Part shown: piece by piece, positions 39,303 to 51,029 of the stretch | Numbering within the stretch: the first letter of the stretch is position 1 | Layout: each line of letters opens with the position of its first letter | From: Leptodactylus fallax | Taxonomy: Eukaryota; Chordata; Amphibia; Anura; Leptodactylidae | Direction: 5' to 3' | Length of the DNA: 64,000 bases | Assembly: GCA_947044405.1 (NCBI GenBank) | Contig: CAMRHE010000133.1 | Coordinates: 2,976,001-3,040,000, forward strand | Position numbers and translations under genes: made by a program | Notes under the pieces: model-generated | The model's database searches: none | Told to the model about the DNA's origin: nothing | Seen by the model: the letters and a program-made list of their open reading frames with translations, nothing else

Positions 39303-40373
39303 ATTCACAGTCACTTCCCATCAGCATCTGGTACATTATAAATTCTACTTTCCAGCTGTATTTCTACTAATGTCCTGGACAATGGATGAAACCTCCTTCA
39401 GGCCATGTGACATCTGGCTTGCTTCATGTGGTTAGGTTAATTGATTATGAAGCCACTATGGCAATTCCCGCCTCCTATAAACTGGTCCTAGTTGTTATGG
39501 TGCAGTAAAGTGACAGATTCAGCGCTGCTACATTGGTATTTAAACGTTATATAATAAAGGCAACACTTCCGTCCCCCACTGCCCTCTTTAAATAAATCTA
39601 GTCAACTGAATTTAAAGTCTGCGCTCAGCCACAGTTGCTCGGTGCTATTGTTTCAGTGGGTCAATATGTTTGTTCACCATAGATTCTCAGATTATTGCTC
39701 TGACAATGTATTAGCAGTCAGATCTATTCACGGACATGTGTACTTTTGCAACCAATTCTTCTCATTGCTCCAGTGCATCTAAAATTATAAAAATGAAGCT
39801 ACTGTAGTCATGATTGTGTATTCAGCTTCTCTGTAGATGTATGTGTCTCCATGGTTACAGACTACATATCAACCCTGCCAGTAGTCTGACCTTACAGTCA
39901 AGTGTTATGGTGGCCATACACCTTAGTCCCCATGCACACGATCATAGTTTGTTGCCGAATATTATCCACAGTGACAGGACTGTAATTGCACATAATATAT
40001 GGACCCACTTATTTTTATGGTCTCATACATACATCCGTAGTTATTACAGATGTGTGTCTGGGTGCAAAATATAGAGCAGGTCCTATATTGTCTTTTTTGG
40101 GGTTCGGTCTATTCATTCAAGTGTTCCTTGTTCCATCCATTCCATTTATACTGACCCGTACACTGTACACTTGTACATAAAGCCTAAGATACGTGTGGTC
40201 TGAACACTTGTTTGGCCAACCACTACTCCTCCCAACACCCCCATACACATGACAGATCAGCTTTTGGGGAGAGCTGGGACTAGTGATGGGTGAACATTGC
40301 AAGATTCATCTTGCAAATATTATGCAAGGGTTGCCTGCACACTAAAAAAGTTTTGGTTCAGACCAAAGTCTCT
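39303..40373. other. No gene recognised
   Basis: CCATGCACACGATCATAGTT near 39929 has dispersed-repeat style. The rest is unassigned. Confidence 0.4.
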
Positions 40374-40740
40374 TGGGTCTCTTCAGATCCCAGAGTATAA
40401 TGGTGGCAGTAGGGAGGTGTGGAAAAATACAAAAACAACTCATACTCACCTTTCCTCACCTTTCTGGTATCCTGTTGACTTCTGGTCTACTCTGTGACAT
40501 CAGTGACCCTGGGTCACCACTGAGGCCTTTGATTGGGGTTCAGGGTTCTTATGGGGGCATTGACGTCATGAAGCAGGGCTGCTGATGTCACAGTGTAGGC
40601 CAGAAGACAACAGAGACACCTGAGAATGAAGATGCAGCCCGAGAGGTGAAGCAAAGAGTTGTGTTTTCTTTTACGGAACCTTGTCTGTGCCTCCAATTAT
40701 TATACTCTAGGCTCTGAGGGGAATCCAGGGTATAATAATA
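40374..40740. mobile_element. Copy of the 55829 MITE family
   Basis: Left arm GGGTCTCTTCAGATCCCAGA followed by CATACTCACCTTTCC. Right arm CTCCAATTATTATACTCTAG. The centre holds GTGACATCAGTGACCCTGGG. Confidence 0.72.
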
Positions 40741-41533
40741 ATTTGTGGTTGCCAAACCTCAAAAATCTCAGATTCAGTTGAACCTGAAATTTTTGGAAAA
40801 TTTGTAACAACTCCAGATTGTTACAAACTGGTTTGCTCCACCCTAGATGGGACACAGCCCTACACCTGGCTTGTCGCTAAGTTTGGAAGAGAAGCACCCC
40901 TACAAAAAATAAACACAGTGTCCCCCAAAACAGAAGAAGTACAGTAGAATCTGGTGCACTGCATCTGATAAGTGGCTGAATTGTTGCATTTATTTATGGA
41001 GACCATTTTGTGATCTGCAAAAATTTGGATCAAAAAGACACAAGCAGACGAAGCGCCCATCTCTAGTTGTATCCATAAGACACACAGGTCTACATAATAA
41101 CTGTCTATATACACAAGCTGTAATATACCATTAGCCAAGGCTAGTCTTGATGCATTGGAACAGAAAAATTGGTTGCAAAACTATACATTCCCTTTAGATT
41201 GTTAACAATTTTGGTTGACCAGTTTTAGCCATTCGAGATCCGAGGAATATAAGAGAAGTCTTTTTGAAGAGGTACTTATGGGAACATGTGTATATAGTCC
41301 ATTTGGAAGGATTTGGGACAATGGCATATGCTTTCCATACAATAAATACTTATTACAATGATCTCATCAGTTCTGTTAAACAATCTATACATTTATACGA
41401 TGTAAAAAATAGCAATTCGAGGTTCATTTTTCCTTTAAAAAAATATGCAGCCAAAACAATTCAATGTAAAAGAAAGTGAACACCGGCATGTGTATGTTCA
41501 ATGGCTCTCGGTCATCTGTCCTTCACAGTGCAG
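40741..41533 (-). other. Probable 3' UTR and flank of MTNR1B
   Basis: Lies immediately 3' of the MTNR1B stop on the minus strand. A minus-strand AATAAA (plus-strand TTTATT near 40990) is one candidate polyadenylation signal, about 540 bases after the stop, but the true end is unknown. The lower part (40741-40850) is dispersed repeat. Confidence 0.35.
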
Positions 41534-42402
41534 TCAGACGGTATCAGTTCTCATCTGATCATTGTTATTCAGGGCAGGAGAAGGTTTGCTCTTTGGGCAC
41601 TCGGTCCCTCCTCTGGAGATTTCCTGAAAGAATAACCTTGGCATCCACAGTGACATTAAAATCCTTTTGTATTCTTTCCGAAAGTTTTGGTTTAGAAGTC
41701 CATAAATCACAGCGTTAAGGCAACTGTTAAAGTAAGCCATGAAGTAACTTAAGACGAACAACCACTCGGGAATTTTGGGTGCGACTTGCTTAGGGTTGAT
41801 GGCCACGGCTAAGCCGATGAGGTTCAAAGGAGCCCAACAAAAAGCAAAAATGACAAACACTACAAACATTGTAAGAAAGTTCCTGAAGTCACTTGGCTTC
41901 ATCCTTGGCTTGGTCTCAGATTTGACCTTCCTTCTCACTTGAATGACCAAAATCCATATTCGGAGGTAACAGAATGTGACCACTGTGATTGGAACGATGA
42001 AATGGATGACCACCACCGTGATTGTGTACGAGGAGCTTACCGTCTGAGCAAAAGTACAGGAATAGATACGAGGGTCATATTCCAAAGAACCGACAAAAAA
42101 GTTTGGGACTGTCGCCAGAACCGTGAGCACCCAGATAAGACACACGTAAAGCATTGTATTCCAAGCGGTGAAGAGCTTATCGTAGACAAAGCTGTGGCAG
42201 ATGTAGCAGTATCGGTTGATGGCAATCCCTGTAATGTTGAAGATGGATCCGATGACGCTCAGACCCATGACAAATCCACTCACTTTACAATGCATATCTC
42301 CAAAAGCCCAGCCGTTTTTAAAAATAGCCACCAGGACTAATGGGTAGGGATACAAGGCCACCACCAGGTCAGCGAAGGCCAGGCTTACTACAAAGGCATT
42401 GC
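41534..42402 (-). CDS. MTNR1B: Melatonin receptor 1B (Mel1b), coding exon 2
   Basis: Class A GPCR for melatonin that signals through Gi at the plasma membrane. This exon encodes about 288 residues from TM2 to the stop (TGA at 41534-41536). Visible marks are the NRY motif closing TM3 (42209-42217) followed by CYICHS, the two extracellular cysteines (HCKVSGF and YSCTF), CWAPLN in TM6, and [12 protein letters not shown] at the end of TM7. The exon opens after a TTCTCTTGCAG acceptor and begins with the last two bases of a Gly codon. That gives a phase-1 intron in the first intracellular loop, the known position in this family. [32 protein letters not shown] and the [10 protein letters not shown] tail resemble Mel1b more than Mel1a or Mel1c. 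The reading frame runs 133 bases into the intron, which I exclude. No disabling change was seen. The family call is near certain and the subtype likely. Confidence 0.88.
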
Positions 42403-42681
42403 CTGCAAGAGAAGACATCAGATTAGCTTTAGGAGCACATTTATCTTCAGACAGAGCCATGATTCTCAACATAGCTGACTTATAGAGCCAAATGTCATAT
42501 CTTTTCTGTAAAAGAACTGATAAAACAGGTTTCAAATCATCAAAGACAATTTTTGAAGTATCAGATTCCGCAGCTCTTCATGTACAGTATATTAAAGGTG
42601 CAGTAGAAGGTTCAGAAATGTTGTGTTTAATCTAAATATTTTGGGTATTTTTCCATTCCTTCGTTTTTTGATATAGATGTA

Positions 42682-43260
42682 CAGTACAGTACAAAACTTT
42701 ATTTAGTCTATTTTTGTCAATTACAAAAATAAAGTGAATGAAGACAAGAGAAATGTAAATCCCATCAATATTTGGTATGAACTTTACCCTTTGGAGTCCT
42801 AGAAGTGATGATATGGCCCTTGCAGAGCCCTGATCTCAACATCATCCAGTCTGTCTGGGATTACATGAAGAGACAGACGGATTGGAGCAAGCCTACATCC
42901 ACAGAAGATCTGTGGTTAGTTGGTGGAAACAACCTCCCTGCCGAGTTTTGCCAAAAGTACCTAGAAGAACTGATGGAAGGCAATGGGCAAAGGTCACACC
43001 AAATATTGATGAGATTTGGAGTCGGGAAGGAATTTTTTACCCTGACATGGAGCAATTGGCATCAACCTAATGTTTTGTTTTGTTTTTTTCCTCTGGATCG
43101 ATCAAAATTGTAGGTTTAGGTTGGACTTCATGGACCGGCGTCTTCATCCAACCTCACCAACTATGTAACATTTAGATTTCTCTTTTCTTCATTCACTTAA
43201 TTTTGTTAATTGATAAAACATATTATCCTTGTAACAGCCTAAGACTTTTGCACAACACTG
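42682..43260 (+). mobile_element. Tc1-like short derivative with both ends
   Basis: The left end is CAGTACAGTACAAAACTTT and the right end is AAGACTTTTGCACAACACTG, flanked by TA at 42680-42681 and 43261-43262. It holds only a C-terminal transposase fragment, readable from about 42826 (SPDLNIIQSVWDYMKRQTDW) to 42990. A second repeat is nested at 43015-43170. It lies about 280 bp upstream of MTNR1B exon 2, in the inferred intron. Confidence 0.85.
43015..43170 (+). repeat. Short interspersed repeat nested in Tc1 derivative
   Basis: This block (GGAAGGAATTTTTTACCCTG ... CCTCTGGATCGATCAAAATT ... CCTCACCAACTATGTAAC) interrupts sequence that is continuous in the related copy at 26630-26650. Short similar bases (ATTT/GATTT) flank it on both sides. 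A diverged relative is at 33510-33640. It resembles a widespread amphibian SINE-like repeat, but I saw no tRNA-like head. Confidence 0.6.
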
Positions 43261-43262
43261 TA

Positions 43263-44082
43263 TCATCCATTTTCACTTTTTAGCTCTAAATGAGAAGCTG
43301 CAGCTGCATCCTCCCTCCACCTCTATAGAGCAAGATGTGCTACAGCTCACATAGCTATCAGATTACATAGAAGTCAAAGAAGAGAAAAGGGGTGTGCAGG
43401 AGCTGAGTGAGAGAGGAGAGGCAGACAGAAGCTGCTGGAGCAAAATGGTTCATTAGCAGCAGGTGAATCACAGTTTCTATCTCATCCCAAGTGCTTTACT
43501 CACATCAATACACATCATTACTTCTCCAGAATGTCCTATATGGTCCTTATGTTACCTTTGTGTGTGAGAGAGAAAGTTATGCAGCAGATTCTCCCCTATG
43601 TTCTGTGTGCAGTGTATGGTAAACCCTCCAGCTCAGGGACAACTGAAAATTTGAGGTCATATAATGATTAGAAATAGGTATTCCTTATGTACACACTGTA
43701 CTACTGATTTTTGTTAAGTTTTCTGCATGGTTAGATTAGCTTGAAGTATTTGCATATGAACAAGAAAATGATAGGGTCCTAGAAAGATAAAGTGTAAAAT
43801 AAACACAAAATGTAAAAGCAGAGAATTTACTAAATGCATTTCTTACTTCTTACAACTTTAGCTCACACTGTGGACAATTTTTAGAAGTGCTGGCAAGAAC
43901 TTTCCTCTGAGCTCAACATCGACCGCTGCAGAGGAATTTCTATGAACTGTCAAGTCGTTTGACAAAGCCAAGTGACAGAGGTGAAATTTTTAGGATGAGA
44001 GTGCTGGAACTTGATTGAAATATGAAGGTATAAGGTAGTAAAGTTTAACTTGATATCTAATGCATTTGCTACAACTATATAA
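43263..44082. other. No feature, inferred intron
   Basis: No repeat or exon recognised. Confidence 0.4.
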
Positions 44083-44168
44083 GATAGACAGACGGATAGA
44101 TAGATATGAGATAGATGAATAGATAGAGATATATAGTTGAATAGATAGATAGGTAGTAGATAGATAGG

Positions 44169-44243
<75 letters not shown>

Positions 44244-44284
44244 AATAGATAGATAGATATGAGATAGATAGATAGATAGATATA
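44083..44284. repeat. (GATA)n microsatellite
   Basis: About 200 bases of GATA repeats with scattered interruptions. The pure core is about 44171-44242. Confidence 0.95.
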
Positions 44285-44797
44285 GTGTTCTGTATGATAC
44301 ACTGTATTATCTACACAGAATGAACACACTCAGCTCTGCATTATTAATATCCAATGCTAGTTTTACAATGTGATCCATTCAGTGCGGTTACATGAAGCCA
44401 TGGGAGCAGTGAATGACTGTACAGTATATTGATTCCATAAACAAGGGATATATGAGTATATAGATTGCTTGTCAATAATAAAATTGCAATTCACAGTTTC
44501 TCTCATATAACCAGATATTTTCTCACTTTTCTAACATTTATCCCCACCACCCATCATGCATTGCTGTGCGGTAACACACAAGGTACGCTCATGTGATCAG
44601 AAACCTTTGATCCTGGTCATTAGATTTTGTAGTCAATAGCGACAATAGATTGCCGGTCAGTGGTATTAAGTATTTCAAGGAATTAAGCTATAAACTGGGG
44701 CTAAAAAATGAAATAAAATTAATTAATGGTTAGTAAAAATCGGCATAAATTTTTTCTTAAAAAAACTTTATATTTTTTTTTATTTTGTAATCCTTAA

Positions 44798-45135
44798 AAG
44801 GTTTTAATAATATTGATGACCTGTCCTAAGGATCGGTCATGAATATCACATTGGCGGGGGTCTGATACCTGGCACCTTCTATGCAGCTGAACCACAGTGA
44901 ATGGAGCAGGAAGCAGACAGCTCCGTTCTATGTATAGCAGTCAGATCAGGTGATCTATTCAAGCTGTAGTGACTCCATTCAGCCACTACAAACAGAACAG
45001 CACTGTCTACTTCCTGCTCCATTCTCTGCTGAGAACAGCTGATCGATCGGGGTGCTGAGTGTTAGACCACCACAGAACTGATATCGATGATGATCCTTAG
45101 GACAGGTCATCAGTATTTTCAGCCGGAAAATCCCT
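44798..45135. mobile_element. Palindromic TTAA-flanked MITE (third family)
   Basis: A 338-bp element with TTAA at 44794-44797 and 45136-45139. Left inner arm TATTGATGACCTGTCCTAAG pairs with CTTAGGACAGGTCATCAGTA on the right. Further pairs run towards the centre (GGAGCAGGAAGCAGACAG with CTACTTCCTGCTCCATT). No coding sequence. Confidence 0.83.
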
Positions 45136-45139
45136 TTAA

Positions 45140-46349
45140 GAAATATAGATATATGGTACTGTCATATACAACAAATAGAATTTAAAAAATAAGAAAAAAA
45201 AATAAGAAAGAATAAATACATATAAATACATTTTAATTATTCTGCACAGTTCATGGTATAAAAAAAAGTCAGATTTTCAGTTTTTCTCCATTTGTTTGAA
45301 AAAATTTCTGAAAATGAGTCAATAAATATTATAAATATAACATATGCAAAATCATAACGCACTATTCATGATGGGATTTATTATATTTGTATAAGTGATC
45401 ACACAAGAAACTATGTTAAAAAATAGCAAGTACGTTTTTCACCCTCATACAAAAAAAATTCTAAAAATTAACAAATTATATTAGCCACAAAATGGTGTCA
45501 GTAGAAACCTCAACTTGTCCTGCAAAAACAAGTCCTCATACAGCATGTCATTATTATTTGGCCTATTTCCTCCTTCCAATAATCCAACCTTGATTGGATT
45601 GTTCTAAAGTTATAGGCACCCTTTTCCAGCCTATTTAACAAAAAATTCTACGTTAGCAGTGCTGCATATGACCAGAAGGAGGGGATAGAGAGTAAACAAT
45701 ATTTCTTTGGCTATTAATTGCATCAAAATTGGACCGCCTGTGGTCGACCAGCTGCTAATGAACCACAAGTCTCAGCATGGTCTGGGATTTGTTAATCTGC
45801 CAGATAAATAATAACAGCTGGAGACCCAATATTTGCTTGTTTATTAGGCTGTTGCTGTTATGTTATGTTTTTCCTTTGAGACATCACTAAAGTAGGATTT
45901 TTGCCATGAAAATCTTGTACTTGCTTTAGTACTTATGCAAAATACATAAATCTGTGCTCAGATAACCCTGGTCACTGATCTGAAATCACTCTGCAAGCTA
46001 AACAAATCAATAATTCACACAAAAACACTACAGTATGTCCCGCGTAATGACACCTGAATGTGGATAGATGGCAGCGTTACATGGTTATGCGCCTGATAGC
46101 TTCCACTTTACCTCTGCGTCACCCATTATGGAAATATATTTTTATGTTACAGTATATTATATAATAATATGTGTGAATTTCAGGATATAACACAGACTTT
46201 GTGATTCTTAAGTTCCTTTAGGGCATTTGTCTAATTGAGAATGTGAAGTCAGGGTCTTCCATTTGCATTGTTGGAATGTAATGTAGTACCAGGTTTCACC
46301 TGCAGAGGCACTGCAGAGAGAACCAGCCTTCAACTTCAGATTAACGGGG
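45140..46349. other. No gene, inferred intron
   Basis: 45140-45520 resembles an A-rich dispersed repeat (AAAAAATTCTAAAAATT). The rest is unassigned. Confidence 0.35.
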
Positions 46350-46564
46350 TTATAAAACATGGCTACCTTCTTTCACAAAGCTCCACTTCCTCTTCCCAGG
46401 GAGTGACATCATATCCTTTGTTCACATGGTCCTGCCGCAGTTCTGCCATGCCTGGTTGAATGGGACTGAGCTGTAGCAGGGCCATGTGAACAAAGGATAT
46501 GATGTCACTCCCTGGGAAGAGGAAGTGGAACTCTTTCTGAAAAAAAGCAGCCATGTTTTATAAT
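46350..46564. repeat. Inverted repeat with 47-bp perfect arms
   Basis: Bases 46383-46429 and 46482-46528 are exact complements over 47 bases. Weaker pairing (TATAAAACATGGCT against GCCATGTTTTATA) extends the structure to about 85 bases per side around a loop of about 52 bases. Probably a MITE; no target duplication could be read. Confidence 0.85.
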
Positions 46565-46585
46565 CCTGAAGAACAGAAAACACTT

Positions 46586-46920
46586 TAAGGTTGGGGCCCC
46601 ACGGAGTGTTTTATAGTCTATGCAAAGTGGTTGTGATTCTAGCGAAATCCTATACACACATTACAGAAAAATACCCACAGCGGAAATGCTGCGATTTCCA
46701 AAACTGTTGCTTTCTGGAAATCGCAGTATGTCAGTTATACCTACGGCAATGCCGGCGATTTCCCTATAGATATACAGTAATTGAAGGAAAAAGTCCGCAG
46801 TGGAAAACTCTGTGGACTTTCTGAGAAAAGCGCTGTGGGAAAAACCACGATGCGTTTCCACCGCATTTTTTTCTCGCAGTGCTTTTTCATTGCGGCCCGC
46901 TACGTGGGGCCTTAGCCTAA
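46586..46920. mobile_element. MITE with GGGGCC-type ends
   Basis: The left end AAGGTTGGGGCCCCACGG and the right end CTACGTGGGGCCTTAGCCT are inverted. Inner blocks include GCGATTTCCAAAACTG against TTTCTGGAAATCGCAGTATG. Single-arm relatives are at 14380-14580, 36849-37095 and 53955-54065. Confidence 0.72.
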
Positions 46921-47348
46921 GGCCAGTTTCAGGGCAGAGCTAGGCTTGGTTGGACAAGACTATCGGGGGTCTCGGTATTGTGGCAGTAATACTAATGCAC
47001 TAGTCCCAAGCTCAAAAAGTTCTTGTACAACCCAACCTTTAATAGTATGACCTCTGCACCAGCCGTCTCACTGAGGGCATACACTTTTAACAGAGGCTTA
47101 TGACATTGGACACAAGCTAGCCATCGGTGATCAAAGCAGTGGTGGACAATGTGGCTATCATTGTAGCTCCACACTAAGCCTTGCCATATACTGATCCCTG
47201 ATGGTCGGTCACAGTGCAGCAGGTACTGAATGACGATATAGGAACACAATATAAGAAGTTGATCAATAGATTTCACTGCGCAATGATCAGGAATCATCTC
47301 GTACAAAGGATCATTCGGGCAATCATTACCCCACATAAAAGCCCTTAA

Positions 47349-47754
47349 AAAGTCACCACTTCTTCGATTTCCAGCTTTTTACATCATTTAATAGGCACAA
47401 CTCCACCGATTCCAGCACAGTTGGATTTTCTCTCTAGCCCTCACCATTCCTGAACAATCAGTGCAGTTAGTTTGGGTGCCTAATGTTCTATTTATTGTCA
47501 GGTGGTTGGTGTCAGGCAGGAGCAGGCAATCTAATTGGACAGTGTCAATTACGCCCCTTTGCCTGCTTCTACATGGGAACACCCACTTGACAGTAGAGAG
47601 CCCAAATGGTATATCAGGTACTAAAGTAACCTGCACTGATTGCTCAGGGACGGTTGGGGCTAGAGAAAAAAATCCAACTGTGCTGGAATCAGTACTGCAG
47701 TATCTATTAAAGGATGCAAAGAGCTGGATTTTTGGAGGGGGTGAAAGGTTCCCT
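47349..47754. mobile_element. Palindromic TTAA-flanked MITE (second family)
   Basis: Same family as 16621-16906, with a longer middle. The left arm carries CAGCACAGTTGGATTTTCTC and the right arm carries GGGGCTAGAGAAAAAAATCC, ending GTGAAAGGTTCCCT. TTAA lies at 47345-47348 and 47755-47758. The middle includes a second inverted pair around CAGGTGGTTGGTGTCAGGC. Confidence 0.8.
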
Positions 47755-47758
47755 TTAA

Positions 47759-49346
47759 GCCTGTACTAATATCTGTCAGGTGGTTCAGTACATCCATAAT
47801 GTGTCCTAGTACATGAGTTACACAGCCATTGCCAGGTCTGGAAGTATATGATGGTTCCTCACGAGTAAGAAGATTGATGTCCATGTGGTATCACCAAGTG
47901 AACCCCTGTCCTATTTCTTTCGTACACTGACTGAGAAAGGTATAAGTAATATGTTACCCAGTTGGATTACAACTCCCAATCCTTTTGGAGGAGCGATGCC
48001 AGATAAGTCAAGTAGCAGCTTTCTCCCTTCTTCCTACTGAGATGCTTGGCCAAGCATCTAACATGTATGGCCATCTAAGTAATGATAATAGGATAAAGTC
48101 CTGTACAGGTGAGGATTCCCAGTGGAACTTTTAGTGACCCGGACAGGCGGCAGTATATTTTTACATCTCAAAGTAAGTTATACCTGTACCATCTGCAGAC
48201 GTGGAATTGTGGCCCCCAAGCAGATCGTCTTTGATAGTGAACCCTGAATGGACTGAAGTAGCGTGAAATAGGATTTACGCTTCTGTCATGCTGCGCTAAG
48301 CATAGCACTCAGAAGGCTGTTATATGTGGATTGCTTCTTTTTATTTATATCCTTCTTTTTCATCTAGCTGTTTGGATCACTTGAAAAAAAAAAATGTAAA
48401 AAATCAGTCCTCCATAACTCCAATCATTTTGTTTTTTTTTTCCCCCCATGATTTCATGGTTAACTAGCTATAGGAAATACTGTAAGAGCAGATCACACCC
48501 GAGGACAGATATCTCATTGTCTGTTATAGCTGGTACTTCAAACTTGCCTGATGTAAAAGCCATTTTTCTAGGTGGTATAAAACCGGAGCTATAGCCATTT
48601 GAAGTCACCATCCTCTCCCTTTAGTAAATGTTTCAGCTCTGCATATTCACAATGCAAATGTGTACAGAATTTCCTTAGTAACAGCTCAGATAGAGGGTTG
48701 CTAAGGAGAATGTTACAGTCTGTTTTGTATTAAAAAGGAAGTTAGATAGGTTAACAAACTATATTGCAAAAATGCTCACACAATAGCAAAAAAAAAACAT
48801 GGGAATTACACTTTAAGGACTCCAATTTCTAATGATATAAATTCAATATGATATCAGGACATACTATTAAAATAGTTGACAGGCTGCAATTCACAACACA
48901 ACCACTGGGCGGCCACACATACATAATAGACAATTTGTGACAGAGTATCATAATAATGTTTTTTTTTAAAGCTGATTATCTTGCTCTACATATGTTGAAC
49001 CAAGAGGTAAGGAAACATGTGTACTGATATAAATGTGTATGCTATACTTGCTATACTAAGGTCCTAATAGAATTCCTGTCAGTATTACACTGAAAAGTAT
49101 AATACACGGCAATACAGAAATCTTGTAGCCTATTGTACAAGCAATTGCATTTTAGAGTCTCTGTTGGATCTAAAAAGCTTTGTAATATGCCTTATCAGAT
49201 AAAATGTCTTCTTTGCTTATTGCGCTTATTGTGCTTCTTTGCTTATTTCCTTCTTCAATTTTTTGCTAAGTCCATCTTGATCTCCCAAGACGGACTGTCT
49301 ACTCACAAAGAGATTGGATTACACGTGCCTATAGAAGTCTATGTAT
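47759..49346. other. No gene, inferred intron
   Basis: No motif seen apart from T-runs near 48430. Confidence 0.4.
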
Positions 49347-49819
49347 AATCCTGAAACGGCGCTGTATGCAGATAAGTGATACTGGCTTGGCTAAAATCCC
49401 TTTTGCTGTCTCAAGACTCGGTGAGTCAAAAGCAAACTGAGGATCTGTTACATCCAACCGAGGGCGCATGAGCTCCCCAGCTCCTTTCCCATAATGCCTT
49501 GTGATATGCAGATGCTTGGTAGAGGGCGAAAGGCAACTCAAAACTCTACACACCTTCACTGGTGCTCTCCTCAAGGAGAGATGTCCCTGTCCATAACCCA
49601 CTCATTGCCTCAAACAAAGCCAGCCAGTTCACTTTGCTCTGCACTGATGAGGGACAAAAATCCTGAAACGGCGCTGTATGCAGATAAGTGATACTGGCTT
49701 GGCTAAAATCCTTTTTGCTGTCTCAAGACTCGGTGAGTCAAAAGCAAACTGAGGATTTGTTACATCCAACAGAGGGCTTATGAGCTCCCAGCTCCTTTCC
49801 CATAATGCCTTGTGATATG
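49347..49819 (+). repeat. Direct duplication of a 162-bp segment
   Basis: 49347-49508 and 49659-49819 both start AATCCTGAAACGGCGCTGTA and end CATAATGCCTTGTGATATG, and differ at only a few bases. The offset is 312 bp, with a 150-bp spacer between the copies. Confidence 0.92.
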
Positions 49820-50913
49820 TATAGAGGGGAGAGAGAAGAGAGGAGTTGAGTGAGAGAGAATCAGAGATACAGACACATATGATACTACAGATAATAGTAA
49901 ACTTTCTCTCTCTCTCCCACAAATCTCTGTATTCACATCAGTATTGTTCAGTACGCCTCTATAATGTTTTATATAATACCTCTGTTTCTCAGCAACAGAT
50001 TTAGGGAGTAAAATCTCCATTTTTTTCCATGTGCTGTTTATGGGAGACATCATAGCATCTAGTCTCCATTCTCCACCCAGTGCTTCAGGGAGAACTGAGA
50101 ATTAGAAATGAGGCCTACAGAGGGGAAAACTGATAAAAATGTAGAATGCAAGTCATATTGTGGCCAGAAATAGTGTTATTTCTGCAGCTCATCTTACAAA
50201 ATCCCCTGACGGTGTAGATATGCTTTAATACAATGATAAAAAAATAAGAAAAATAAGACGTATGTGTAAATTTGATATCACCATAATCGTATCAAACAAA
50301 GAATAAATTTCTACTGCAAATAAATGCACAATTATGAAAAATAAATAAATTTAGGATAAAATCACAAAAAATGCAGCATTTAACAGTATTGATGAGTTTT
50401 TGCTCACAGAGCATTGTCTAGACCGGATACAATTGTCTCCACTTCTCAGCCCAGATTTAGTAAGCCTGCTGTGCCGAGAAAGCAGCCTAAGTGTCGAACT
50501 TGGCACATGATGGCCTATCTCAACTCCTGTGCCCCACTTGCCACTTTTTTAGACTGTGGGCGGAGAGGGGCAGAAATTTAGGCATGCGTTATACAACAAC
50601 TCTACACCAGTCAGGAACGAACCTACTTACACAAGAATCTTGTGTTTCTTACACCTGTCAGGCATGAACTAAGACTGGTGCGAGAAATGCCAATCTTAAT
50701 AAATTAACCCTATAAAGTATATTAGGAAGTTGTAGAACTGGACTGACCCACGTGATGTCTGTGACATCACTAAAGAGGCTCGAAGACAACAGGGAGTCCT
50801 GCTGGAGCCCAGGAGAGGTAAGTAACAGTGTTTTTTATGTTCGCTCACTTCCACTGGGCTTCTCATAATTATACTCGGGGGTCTGCAGTTTCAGTTTGCA
50901 ACGGCCTTATTTC
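49820..50913. other. No gene, inferred intron
   Basis: A short (CT)n tract near 49904-49917. The rest is unassigned. Confidence 0.4.
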
Positions 50914-51029
50914 CGATCCTCGTTCCTGCTCATGGCCGCCTCTGCTTCCCCTTCTGCCCTCCAGGAGACCCTGTGCATTGGGAGGGTAGAAGGGAAAGCA
51001 GAGGCGGCCGTGAGCAGGAACGAGGATCG
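50914..51029. repeat. Strong hairpin, 49-bp arms and 18-base loop
   Basis: Arms 50914-50962 and 50981-51029 pair with three mismatches. The loop is AGGAGACCCTGTGCATTG. The arms are GC-rich (CGATCCTCGTTCCTGCTC at the outer end). A possible remnant of the 55829 MITE family lies just to the left (GGTAAGTAACAGTG, near 50818). No mobile-element ends are visible. Confidence 0.88.

Noticed and set aside
41939..42340. Plus-strand frame of 133 codons
   Set aside because: Antisense to the conserved MTNR1B exon, with no family motif of its own.
41534..42402. Assignment of the receptor exon to MTNR1A or Mel1c
   Set aside because: The cytoplasmic loop 3, TM6 and tail motifs fit Mel1b better. A tree would settle it.
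42403..42535. In-frame upstream extension of the MTNR1B exon to an ATG
   Set aside because: Lies upstream of a clear splice acceptor at the family's known intron position. The encoded peptide lacks TM1 features.
44075..44329. Minus-strand frame rich in Ser-Ile-Tyr-Leu repeats
   Set aside because: Translation of the GATA microsatellite.
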